From Bacillota bacterium (lineage in GTDB: Bacteria; Bacillota_I; Bacilli_A; Erysipelotrichales; Erysipelotrichaceae), in the NCBI GenBank assembly GCA_023388995.1, contig JAEWFD010000023.1, positions 1-9,016 of the forward strand: a stretch of DNA of 9,016 bases, written 5' to 3'. This document shows positions 1 through 6,434 of the stretch, piece by piece. A program made the position numbers and the translations under genes. The notes under the pieces are model-generated. The model did not search any database. It was not told the DNA's origin and saw only the letters and a list, made by a program, of their open reading frames with translations. Every line of letters starts with the position of its first letter. Position 1 is the stretch's first letter.

Positions 1-84
1 TCTCACCTCATCTATCCTTGATTCTATAAGAATTTTGCACAATAGTAAACTGATTGCTTCTAAATTTAAGAAAATTTTTCATAA
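1..84. other. AT-rich upstream intergenic segment, possibly shared with a divergent gene
   Basis: No convincing coding sequence is seen here. Read on the minus strand, positions 9 to 1 give GAGGTGAGA, which resembles a Shine-Dalgarno sequence. If real, a divergently transcribed gene starts a few bases left of the window and this segment is part of a two-way promoter region. A short inverted repeat, ATTCT-ATA-AGAAT, lies at 21-33, and its minus-strand reading contains TATAGA, a possible -10 for that divergent gene. AT-rich runs at 60-80 could act as an UP-like element for the aro promoter. All of this is inference from short motifs. Confidence 0.3.
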
Positions 85-106
85 ACAATGAAAATTTATT
101 CATTGT
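85..106. promoter_or_regulatory. Inverted repeat, candidate operator upstream of the aro operon
   Basis: ACAATGAA (85-92) and TTCATTGT (99-106) form a perfect 8-bp inverted repeat around a 6-bp AT-rich centre, 22 bp in all. That is the size and symmetry expected of a binding site for a dimeric helix-turn-helix repressor. It overlaps a possible -35 hexamer (TTGTAC, 103-108) of the aro promoter and would also sit in the control region of any divergent gene to the left. It is not followed by a T-run and is too AT-rich to be a good terminator. No known operator consensus was recognised; the regulator is unknown. Confidence 0.4.
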
Positions 107-131
107 ACTCGTTTTCCCCTTGCATTCTAAA
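103..131 (+). promoter_or_regulatory. Candidate sigma-A promoter of the aro operon
   Basis: TTGTAC (103-108) and TCTAAA (126-131) are separated by 17 bp and match the -35 and -10 consensus at 3 and 4 of 6 positions. Transcription would start near 138, giving a short 5' end before the leader-peptide ribosome binding site at 158. An alternative pair is TTGCAT (120-125) and TAGTAT (143-148), also 17 bp apart, which would start near 155. A promoter must lie here because the leader peptide begins at 170, but the choice between the two is not settled by the sequence. Confidence 0.35.
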
Positions 132-169
132 TCTGATTGTATTAGTATTACTATAGCGGAGGATTTTTT

Positions 170-217
170 ATGAAACCTTTATCACTTAGATCCGTAGTTT
201 ATTATTACTTTAGATAG
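170..217 (+). CDS. Aromatic amino acid leader peptide (attenuator peptide) of the aro operon
   Basis: This is a 15-residue open reading frame, MKPLSLRSVVYYYFR, ending in TAG at 215-217. Translation is well supported: GGAGG at 158-162 lies 7 nt before the ATG. Residues 11-14 are three tyrosines and a phenylalanine (codons TAT TAT TAC TTT, 200-211), placed just before the stop codon as in classical attenuator peptides such as those of the enterobacterial phe and trp operons. A foldable RNA segment and an intrinsic terminator follow within 90 nt, and aroB starts 113 nt after the stop. The inferred role is that ribosome progress across these codons reports charged tRNA-Tyr and tRNA-Phe and decides termination at 281-309. 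There is no Trp codon, so tryptophan is probably not sensed. The peptide itself need have no function. Confidence 0.85.
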   Translation: MKPLSLRSVVYYYFR

Positions 218-270
218 CCCCGAAAAAACCATATTGATACCATGGTTGTTTTATCTTGATAAATAGGGGC
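217..270 (+). promoter_or_regulatory. Structured leader RNA, possible three-way junction
   Basis: Three short helices can form together. GCCCC (217-221) pairs with GGGGC (266-270). AACCAT (227-232) pairs with ATGGTT (242-247). TTTAT (250-254) pairs with ATAAA (259-263) around a CTTG tetraloop (255-258). The first helix closes the other two. Its 5' strand begins on the last base of the leader-peptide stop codon, so a ribosome at the Phe codon or at the stop would cover it. This suggests a translation-dependent switch upstream of the terminator. The pairing was found by eye and no folding energy was computed. No known riboswitch or T-box motif was recognised. Confidence 0.5.
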
Positions 271-280
271 GCAAACATAC

Positions 281-309
281 AAAGCATCAACAACAATGAT
301 GCTTTTTTT
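281..309 (+). terminator. Intrinsic terminator in the leader (attenuator)
   Basis: AAAGCATCA (281-289) and TGATGCTTT (297-305) form a perfect 9-bp stem with a 7-nt loop (ACAACAA), running into seven T residues (303-309). It lies between the leader peptide and aroB, so termination here would stop transcription before the operon. The stem has only three G-C pairs, so it is moderate in strength, as suits a conditional terminator. A competing pairing exists: AACAAC (289-294), which spans the loop and the last stem base, can pair with GTTGTT (245-250). Confidence 0.8.
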
Positions 310-330
310 ATTAGAAATTAGGTGAAACAA

Positions 331-1341
331 ATGAAACTAACTGTGAAAACAAGTCAATCTTCTTACCCTATCTATATGGAACGAGGTTCCCTCCACCATA
401 TAGATCGCTATATTGATCTCAAGCGCAAAGTTCTGATTTTGACAGACTCCAATGTGCCCAAAGCATATGCTTCTGCCATTCAGGCGCAATGCATGCATGC
501 TGAAATTTACACCATCGCAGCCGGAGAGACGTCCAAGTCCTTTGAGGTCTACCAGCAAATCATAGAATATATGTTGTCCTTGCAGCTTGACCGTTCTGAC
601 CTTCTCATTGCTTTGGGTGGCGGTGTTGTCGGTGATCTGGGAGGATTCGTAGCGGCTACTTATATGCGCGGCATTGCTTTTATGAATATCCCTACAACCA
701 CATTGGCCCAAATTGACAGCAGCATCGGCGGCAAAGTTGCAGTCAATGTCGGACACACTAAGAATATTGTCGGAGCCTTCTACCCGCCGACTTGCGTCAT
801 CATTGACCTGAATACCTTAGATACCTTGCCGCAGCGGGAATACCACAGCGGACTTGCGGAAGCCATCAAAGCAGGCTTGATTCGCGATCCGCAGCTCTTC
901 ACAATCTTTGAATCTGCCGCGTGGCGTGATCAGATCGAAGAAATTGTTTACCGTTCCCTGCTTGTGAAAAAGCAAATTGTGGAGGAAGATGAATTTGAAC
1001 AGGGCGATCGCAAACTATTGAATTTCGGGCATACCATCGGTCATGCTCTTGAAAGCAGCCAGCAGCTGGGACATCTTCTGCATGGTGAGGCGATAGCGCT
1101 TGGAATGCTTCCAATGATTCGGGAGCAATCGTTAAAAGAACGGGTAAAAGCGATTTATCAAACCTTGAATCTGCCGCAGCATTGTTCCTGCAATTTGCCT
1201 GTGGTATATGACTATATTTTGCAGGATAAAAAAAGAAAGCAGAATGAAATATCCCTTATTTTTGTAATCACATTAGGAGCGGGATATATTGAGCAAATAC
1301 CAGCAGAGCAAATCAAACACTATTTGGAGGAACTACTATGA
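331..1341 (+). CDS. aroB: 3-dehydroquinate synthase
   Basis: AroB converts DAHP to 3-dehydroquinate, the second shikimate-pathway step, using NAD and a divalent metal in the cytoplasm. The 336-residue product is slightly short of the usual 340-360 but complete. Visible motifs are the NAD-binding GGGVVGD (96-102), the PTTTLAQIDSSIGGK block (121-135), and metal ligands expected at Glu177 (GLAEAIK), His234 (NFGHTIGH) and His251 (LLHGE). I start at ATG 331 because AGGTGA (320-325) is a good ribosome binding site 5 nt upstream. A GTG at 322 is in frame but lies inside that site. It is the first structural gene after the attenuator, and its end overlaps aroC by 4 nt (ATGA), which favours coupled translation. 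Confidence 0.96.
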   Translation: MKLTVKTSQSSYPIYMERGSLHHIDRYIDLKRKVLILTDSNVPKAYASAIQAQCMHAEIYTIAAGETSKSFEVYQQIIEYMLSLQLDRSDLLIALGGGVVGDLGGFVAATYMRGIAFMNIPTTTLAQIDSSIGGKVAVNVGHTKNIVGAFYPPTCVIIDLNTLDTLPQREYHSGLAEAIKAGLIRDPQLFTIFESAAWRDQIEEIVYRSLLVKKQIVEEDEFEQGDRKLLNFGHTIGHALESSQQLGHLLHGEAIALGMLPMIREQSLKERVKAIYQTLNLPQHCSCNLPVVYDYILQDKKRKQNEISLIFVITLGAGYIEQIPAEQIKHYLEELL

Positions 1342-2444
1342 AAAGCACCTTTGGCACCCAATTGCAAATCAGCCTCTTCGGCGAATCCCATGGCGCTATG
1401 ATCGGCGTGGTTATGAACGGCTTGGCACCAGGCATTCCGTTAGATTTAGACTTTATCCGGGCACAGCTGGAAAAAAGACGGCCGCAAGGCTCCTTTTCCA
1501 CAACCAGGCAGGAAGAGGATGAATTTCAGATTGTCAGCGGCTTCTTCAATGGATATACCACCGGGACACCACTCTGTGTTTTGATTCCCAATACCAAACA
1601 GCAAAGCAAGGATTATTCTGCTACCAAGGATATCCTGCGCCCATCCCACAGTGATTTTACTGCTTTTGAGAAATATTTCGGCTTTCAGGATTATCGCGGC
1701 GGCGGTCATTTCTCCGGCAGAGTTACAGCACCGCTGGTCATTGCCGGAGCTATCTGCCTTCAGATTCTGAAGCAGAAAGGAATCGAGCTGGGCAGCCATA
1801 TTATTCAGCTGAATCAAATTCATACTGACTGCTTTGCAAACGATGAAACTCAGCTTCGCGAGCAGATTCAGACAATCAACAGCCAATACTTTCCCTGCTT
1901 GAATCCAGCCAAGGCCCAAGACATGATGGATTTAATCACCCAAGCCAAAGCTGATGCTGATTCGGTAGGAGGCATCCTGCAAAGTGCCATCATTGGCATG
2001 CCGGCAGGTATTGGTGAACCATTCTTTGATTCCATAGAGAGTACACTTGGACATTTGCTCTTCAGCGTTCCTGCTGTCAAAGGGGTAGAATTTGGATTGG
2101 GGTTTGACTTTGCCAACTACAAAGCAAGCGAAGTAAATGATGCGTTTCAGTTTGACAACGGCATCAAAACAACCTCCAATCACAATGGCGGCATCAACGG
2201 CGGCATCAGCAATGGCATGCCGATTTTGCTCAAAACAGTCATTAAACCGACATCTTCCATTTTAAGAGAACAGCAAAGTGTGAATTATGCGACCAAAGAG
2301 AATGTAGTATTGAAAACGGAAGGTCGCCATGATCCTGCGATTATTCACCGGGCCCGTGTTGTTGTGGACAGTGTCATTGCCATTGGCTTAGTGGAACTAT
2401 TTACGCAGCGCTTTGGTTATTTATGGATGAGGGATGCATCATGA
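1338..2444 (+). CDS. aroC: Chorismate synthase
   Basis: AroC removes phosphate from EPSP to give chorismate, the last common step, and needs reduced FMN. The product is 368 residues, normal for the family. Signature motifs are GESHG near the N terminus (15-19, with catalytic His18), RPSHSD (101-106, with His104), RGGGHFSGR (120-128) and RHDPAIIHRARVVVD near the C terminus. The third block differs from the common RGGGRxSARET form; I recall the HFSGR version as a clostridial-type subfamily, but could not check this. GGAGG at 1326-1330 lies 7 nt before the ATG. It overlaps aroB by 4 nt and the aroE-aroK fusion by 4 nt. Confidence 0.96.
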   Translation: MKSTFGTQLQISLFGESHGAMIGVVMNGLAPGIPLDLDFIRAQLEKRRPQGSFSTTRQEEDEFQIVSGFFNGYTTGTPLCVLIPNTKQQSKDYSATKDILRPSHSDFTAFEKYFGFQDYRGGGHFSGRVTAPLVIAGAICLQILKQKGIELGSHIIQLNQIHTDCFANDETQLREQIQTINSQYFPCLNPAKAQDMMDLITQAKADADSVGGILQSAIIGMPAGIGEPFFDSIESTLGHLLFSVPAVKGVEFGLGFDFANYKASEVNDAFQFDNGIKTTSNHNGGINGGISNGMPILLKTVIKPTSSILREQQSVNYATKENVVLKTEGRHDPAIIHRARVVVDSVIAIGLVELFTQRFGYLWMRDAS

Positions 2445-3700
2445 ACTATGGTTTAATCGGCGGAAAACTCGGCCATAGCCATTCCCCGCAATTGCATGCG
2501 GCACTCGGAACAACAGATTATCAGCTCTTGGAATGTACGCCCGCAACGCTGGATGCTTTCCTGAAAGAAAAAACGTTTGCCGGGATCAATGTTACCATTC
2601 CTTACAAAGAAACAGTACTCTCCTATTTAGATGAAATTGATCCCAAGGCAAAAGAAATCGGCAGTGTCAATACAATCATCCATGAACAAGGGCGTTTAAA
2701 AGGGTATAATACGGACTATCATGGTATTCGCTATCTGCTGGCAAAGCATGAAGTGCTTATCAAGCAACAAAAAGTCTTGATTCTAGGCAGCGGCGGAACA
2801 AGCAAAACAGCACAAGTTGTGATGCAAGATCTGTGCGCCAAAGAAATTCTTGTGGTAAGCCGCGATCACAAGCAAGGACGTGATGGAATCACCTTCCTTA
2901 CCTATGAGGAAATCCAAGCAGGTTACGACGCTGATGTTGTGATCAACACTACCCCCATCGGCATGTATCCAAACAGTGATGCCCAAGTAATTGACTTGCT
3001 TTGCTTCACTTGCCATACTGTCATTGACGTTATCTATAATCCCTTGCAAACAGCACTGCTGTACCAAGCAGCACAACTTGGCAAAAAGGCAGTCGGCGGC
3101 TTGGAAATGCTAGTTGCCCAGGCTGTTCATGCCAATGCGTTGTTTCAAAAAAAGGAACATTCAGTGGCACGCATTCATGAATTATATGTGGAACTATATC
3201 GTTCTTTGGTAAATATCGTATTCATCGGAATGCCCGGAAGCGGCAAGTCTTCCATTGCTTTGCAAGTTGCGCAGTCGGTAAATAAGACCATGCAGGATAT
3301 GGATCTGTTGATCGAAGCAGAAGCAAACCAAACAATTGCGCAGCTCTTCCAGCAATATGGCGAAGCACATTTCCGGTCCTTCGAACACGAATTAGCCGTA
3401 CGTCTGGCAAGCAAGCAAAATCAAGTGCTTTCTACCGGCGGCGGCATTGTCAAGAACAAGGAAAACATTCGGTCTTTAAAACAAAACGGACTGCTCTTCT
3501 TCATTGATCGTGAGGTCCAGCAATTAGAACTCAGTGACAAGCGACCACTTTCGCAAACAAGAGAAGCAAACTTACGTTTATATGAAGAGCGTTATCCTCT
3601 ATATTTAGATGCCAGCGATGCTGTAATCACAAATAACGGAAGCGAAGAAGAAGCGATCAAGCAAATCATGGAGGAATATCATGAAATTACTAGTCATTAA
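2441..3700 (+). CDS. aroE-aroK: Bifunctional shikimate dehydrogenase / shikimate kinase (AroE-AroK fusion)
   Basis: One 419-residue chain carries two consecutive steps: NADP-dependent reduction of 3-dehydroshikimate to shikimate, then ATP-dependent phosphorylation to shikimate-3-phosphate. Residues 1 to about 250 are AroE: GHSHSP for shikimate binding (11-16), VTIPYK with catalytic Lys56, NTD with Asp92, nucleotide-binding GSGGTSK (116-122), and a GGLEMLVAQA helix (219-228). Residues about 258-419 are AroK: Walker A GMPGSGKS (263-270), DMD (286-288), Arg312, GGG (333-335), Arg368 in the lid (DKRPLS) and Arg384 (RYPLY). Both active sites look intact. I start at ATG 2441 because GAGGG (2429-2433) lies 7 nt upstream; an in-frame ATG at 2423 lies upstream of that site. 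The frame is open across the junction, so this is a true fusion. Confidence 0.95.
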   Translation: MNYGLIGGKLGHSHSPQLHAALGTTDYQLLECTPATLDAFLKEKTFAGINVTIPYKETVLSYLDEIDPKAKEIGSVNTIIHEQGRLKGYNTDYHGIRYLLAKHEVLIKQQKVLILGSGGTSKTAQVVMQDLCAKEILVVSRDHKQGRDGITFLTYEEIQAGYDADVVINTTPIGMYPNSDAQVIDLLCFTCHTVIDVIYNPLQTALLYQAAQLGKKAVGGLEMLVAQAVHANALFQKKEHSVARIHELYVELYRSLVNIVFIGMPGSGKSSIALQVAQSVNKTMQDMDLLIEAEANQTIAQLFQQYGEAHFRSFEHELAVRLASKQNQVLSTGGGIVKNKENIRSLKQNGLLFFIDREVQQLELSDKRPLSQTREANLRLYEERYPLYLDASDAVITNNGSEEEAIKQIMEEYHEITSH

Positions 3701-4133
3701 CGGACCAAACTTGAATTTTCTGGGGATTAGAGAGCCTGCTGTCTATGGCACTCTTACCTATGCGCAGCTATGCGAAACCATCCAAACAGCTGCCACGCAA
3801 CAGCAAATTGCGATCGAAATCTTCCAAAGCAACCATGAAGGAGCAATCGTCGACCGGATTCAAGAAGCTTATCAGAAAGTAGATGGGATTATTATCAATC
3901 CAGCTGCTTATACGCATACCAGCATTGCCATTTTGGATGCCTTGAAAGCAGTCGGCTTGCCGTGCATTGAGGTGCATCTGTCCAATATTTATGAACGCGA
4001 ATCGTTTCGGCACATCAGCTATCCGGCATTGGCGTGTATTGCATCCATTGTCGGACATGACGTAAAAGGCTATCTGGAAGCAATGGAACAGCTGGTTCAA
4101 TACATCAAAAAAGAAAGAAACATAGAGGATTAA
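3681..4133 (+). CDS. aroQ: 3-dehydroquinate dehydratase, type II
   Basis: AroQ dehydrates 3-dehydroquinate to 3-dehydroshikimate, the third step. At 150 residues it has the normal type II length; these enzymes are dodecamers unrelated to type I AroD. Motifs in order are NGPNLN (7-12), the active-site lid with Arg17 and catalytic Tyr22 (GIREPAVYG), QSNHEG (49-54), INPAAYTHTS (72-81), and EVHLSN with catalytic His99, followed by ERESFR ending at Arg110. GGAGG (3670-3674) is 6 nt before the ATG. The gene overlaps the end of aroE-aroK by 20 nt in a different frame, the largest overlap in the operon. A 4-nt gap separates it from aroF. Confidence 0.96.
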   Translation: MKLLVINGPNLNFLGIREPAVYGTLTYAQLCETIQTAATQQQIAIEIFQSNHEGAIVDRIQEAYQKVDGIIINPAAYTHTSIAILDALKAVGLPCIEVHLSNIYERESFRHISYPALACIASIVGHDVKGYLEAMEQLVQYIKKERNIED

Positions 4134-4137
4134 GAAT

Positions 4138-5154
4138 ATGATTATTAAACTAAAACGGGATATCCCCTCACAAGAGCTGGAGCGTTTGGTCGCATTGATT
4201 GAACACCTTGGATTAACGCCGATGGTATCACATGGCATCAACTATAATATCATTGGCTTGATCGGGGATACCGCAGTCATTGATACGAAAAAAATTGAAG
4301 CCAACAAATATGTGGATGCCGTCATTAAAATTTCATCTCCATATAAGAAAGTAAACCGCGCTTTCCATCCCGAAGATAGCATCGTAACAGTCGGCAACGT
4401 ATGCGTTGGCGGCAAGGAAAAGATTGCTTTGATTGGCGGACCTTGCTCCGTAGAAAGTCAGGAGCAGATCCTCACAATTGCGAAGGGTGTCAAAGAGGCC
4501 GGTGCTAATATGCTGCGCGGCGGGGCATACAAGCCCCGCACTTCTCCATATGCGTTCCAAGGGCTGGGAACGGAAGGTGTTGATTTCTTGGTGCAAGCAC
4601 GAGAAACATATGGTTTGCCGATCGTTAGTGAGTTGATGGGAACAGATCGCATTGAAGAATTTGCCCAGCATGTGGATCTGATTCAAATCGGAGCACGCAA
4701 TATGCAAAACTTTGATTTATTGAAGGCTGTAGGCAAATTGCGCAAGCCGATTATTTTGAAGCGCGGCTTGGCAAATACCATCGAAGAATGGCTGATGTCG
4801 GCTGAATACATCATGGCCGGGGGCAATGATCAAGTTATTCTGTGCGAGCGCGGCATCCGCACCTTTGAGAAAATGACACGCAATACTCTTGACTTAAGTG
4901 TGATTCCGCTTGTAAAACGATTGAGCCATCTGCCAATTGTAATTGACCCTTCGCACGCAACTGGCGACTGGAAATTGGTAGAATCGATGTCTTTGGCAGC
5001 GATCGCCGCCGGTGCTGATGGGCTGATGATTGAAGTGCACAACGATCCGGAAAATGCCTTGAGCGATGGCAGCGAGTCATTAACCATCGAGAACTTTACG
5101 GCTTTGGTTCAAAAAGGGCGTAAAATTGCCGAAGTAATCGGCAGAGAGCTATAA
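4138..5154 (+). CDS. aroF: 3-deoxy-7-phosphoheptulonate (DAHP) synthase, type I-beta with N-terminal regulatory domain
   Basis: This enzyme condenses PEP and erythrose-4-phosphate to DAHP, the first committed step. The 338-residue protein has an N-terminal domain of about 70 residues, consistent with the ferredoxin-like regulatory domain of Thermotoga maritima DAHP synthase. It has no N-terminal chorismate mutase domain of the Bacillus type. The barrel follows: GGPCSVE (100-106, metal ligand Cys103), RGGAYKPRTSP (127-137), DPSHATG (His273), MIEVH (Glu299) and Asp310, a complete metal-binding set. Enzymes with this N-terminal domain are typically inhibited by tyrosine and/or phenylalanine, which fits the aromatic codons in the leader; the actual effector is inferred. 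GAGG (4125-4128) lies 9 nt before the ATG. Its TAA shares one base with the aroA ATG. Confidence 0.95.
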   Translation: MIIKLKRDIPSQELERLVALIEHLGLTPMVSHGINYNIIGLIGDTAVIDTKKIEANKYVDAVIKISSPYKKVNRAFHPEDSIVTVGNVCVGGKEKIALIGGPCSVESQEQILTIAKGVKEAGANMLRGGAYKPRTSPYAFQGLGTEGVDFLVQARETYGLPIVSELMGTDRIEEFAQHVDLIQIGARNMQNFDLLKAVGKLRKPIILKRGLANTIEEWLMSAEYIMAGGNDQVILCERGIRTFEKMTRNTLDLSVIPLVKRLSHLPIVIDPSHATGDWKLVESMSLAAIAAGADGLMIEVHNDPENALSDGSESLTIENFTALVQKGRKIAEVIGREL

Positions 5155-6434
5155 TGCTTGCGACTGTTCACCCTGGTTCCATCCATGGTGCTGTCACCAT
5201 TCCTCCTTCCAAAAGCATGGCCCATCGCGCTATCATTTGTGCCAGCCTGGCAAAGAGCACCAGCCATATCTCCAATGTTGACTACAGTGATGATATCAGA
5301 ACAACCATTGAGGCAATGCGTCTGTTGGGAGCCGTGATTGCGGAAGATGGCTCGACCTTGCAGATTACAGGCATTCAAAATTTGGAGGCTGTTACTCCAT
5401 TGCATGTAGATTGCATGGAATCAGGATCTACCTTGCGTTTTCTAATTCCTATCGCTTCTCTAACGAAGCAAGAAGTGACCTTTACAGGTCGCAATCGTTT
5501 GTTGCAGCGCCCGCAAGATGTGTACGAACAGCTGTTCAGAAAGCAGCAATTAACTTTTGCTCATACATCGGAGCAGCTTTGCATCAAAGGTGCATTGCAG
5601 CCGGATGACTTTACGGTGACAGGCAGTATCAGCAGCCAGTTCTTAAGCGGCTTGCTGTTTACATTGCCGCTGCTGGCACGTGCTTCTACACTAACAGTAT
5701 TACCCCCGTTTGAATCGCAGTCGTATGTCGATTTAACAATCCAGCTGCTTGCGCAATTTGGCATCATCATTCAAAAAAAGCAGGAACATGATACTGTTAT
5801 CTATCATATTCCCGGCAACCAGCAATATCAAAGCATTGACTATACTGTGGAAGGCGATTATTCGCAGCTGGCGTTCTTTGCTGTTTTGGGTGCCATCCAC
5901 CAGCCAGTTATCTGCCTTGGTGTACGGCATGATTCCTTGCAAGGCGACAAGAAAATATTGTCCTTTTTAGAGCAATGCCAAGCGCAGGTGACAAAGGTTG
6001 AGCATGGATATACCATCCAGCCGGGAACCCTGCAAGGATCTGCTCTGGATCTTGCCGATTGCCCGGATCTCGGACCAATTTTGATGATTTTGGGGATGTT
6101 TTGCAAGACACCACTTACGCTGGAGAATATTGCGCGTCTGCGGCTGAAAGAATCCGATCGCATTCTAGCAATGCAAGAAGGCCTGCGGCAGTTAGGAGTT
6201 CAGACGGAAGTGACAGAGAATACCGTTACCATCTACCCGCGGCCAACGCAAACAAATACGCCAAGCCTTCCATTATCAGGACATAAAGATCATCGCATTG
6301 TGATGAGCTTTGCGATTGCTGCGGCTGCTTCGGTGCCGCTTACCATTCAAGATGCCCAGGCCACCAGCAAATCCTATCCCGGCTTCTTTCACGACTTAAT
6401 GCAGCTAGGAATCGAGGTGGAACTCCATGATTGA
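5154..6434 (+). CDS. aroA: 3-phosphoshikimate 1-carboxyvinyltransferase (EPSP synthase)
   Basis: AroA transfers enolpyruvyl from PEP to shikimate-3-phosphate, the sixth step and the target of glyphosate. The 426-residue length is normal. Visible active-site elements are PPSKSMAHR (17-25, Lys20 and Arg25), ESGSTLRF (89-96, Arg95), SSQFLSG (160-166), DCPDLGP (Asp305), LKESDR (Glu333, Arg336), KDHR (His380, Arg381) and SKSYPG (Lys406). The second block replaces the enterobacterial NAGTAMRP. The glycine equivalent to E. coli Gly96 is kept, but the position of Pro101 is phenylalanine. The ATG overlaps the aroF stop (TAATG). Only a weak purine-rich GAGAG precedes it, so translation probably depends on coupling to aroF. 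It overlaps tyrA by 8 nt. Confidence 0.96.
   Translation: MLATVHPGSIHGAVTIPPSKSMAHRAIICASLAKSTSHISNVDYSDDIRTTIEAMRLLGAVIAEDGSTLQITGIQNLEAVTPLHVDCMESGSTLRFLIPIASLTKQEVTFTGRNRLLQRPQDVYEQLFRKQQLTFAHTSEQLCIKGALQPDDFTVTGSISSQFLSGLLFTLPLLARASTLTVLPPFESQSYVDLTIQLLAQFGIIIQKKQEHDTVIYHIPGNQQYQSIDYTVEGDYSQLAFFAVLGAIHQPVICLGVRHDSLQGDKKILSFLEQCQAQVTKVEHGYTIQPGTLQGSALDLADCPDLGPILMILGMFCKTPLTLENIARLRLKESDRILAMQEGLRQLGVQTEVTENTVTIYPRPTQTNTPSLPLSGHKDHRIVMSFAIAAAASVPLTIQDAQATSKSYPGFFHDLMQLGIEVELHD

Noticed and set aside
21..33. ATTCT-ATA-AGAAT inverted repeat as an operator
   Set aside because: The 5-bp AT-rich arms are too short to stand out from background in such AT-rich DNA.
322..330. GTG at 322 as the aroB start
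   Set aside because: It lies inside the AGGTGA ribosome binding site for ATG 331 and has no good site of its own; the family N terminus fits 331.
150..330. T-box riboswitch in the leader
   Set aside because: No T-box core sequence (AGGGTGGNACCGCG type) is present before the terminator; a translated aromatic leader peptide explains the region better.
2423..2440. ATG at 2423 as the aroE-aroK start
   Set aside because: The GAGGG site at 2429-2433 is correctly spaced only for ATG 2441, and MNYGLIGGKLGHS is the normal AroE N terminus.
3681..3700. 20-nt aroE-aroK / aroQ overlap as a sign of a frameshift error
   Set aside because: Both proteins have complete, family-typical ends and aroQ has a GGAGG site at the right spacing, so the overlap looks genuine.
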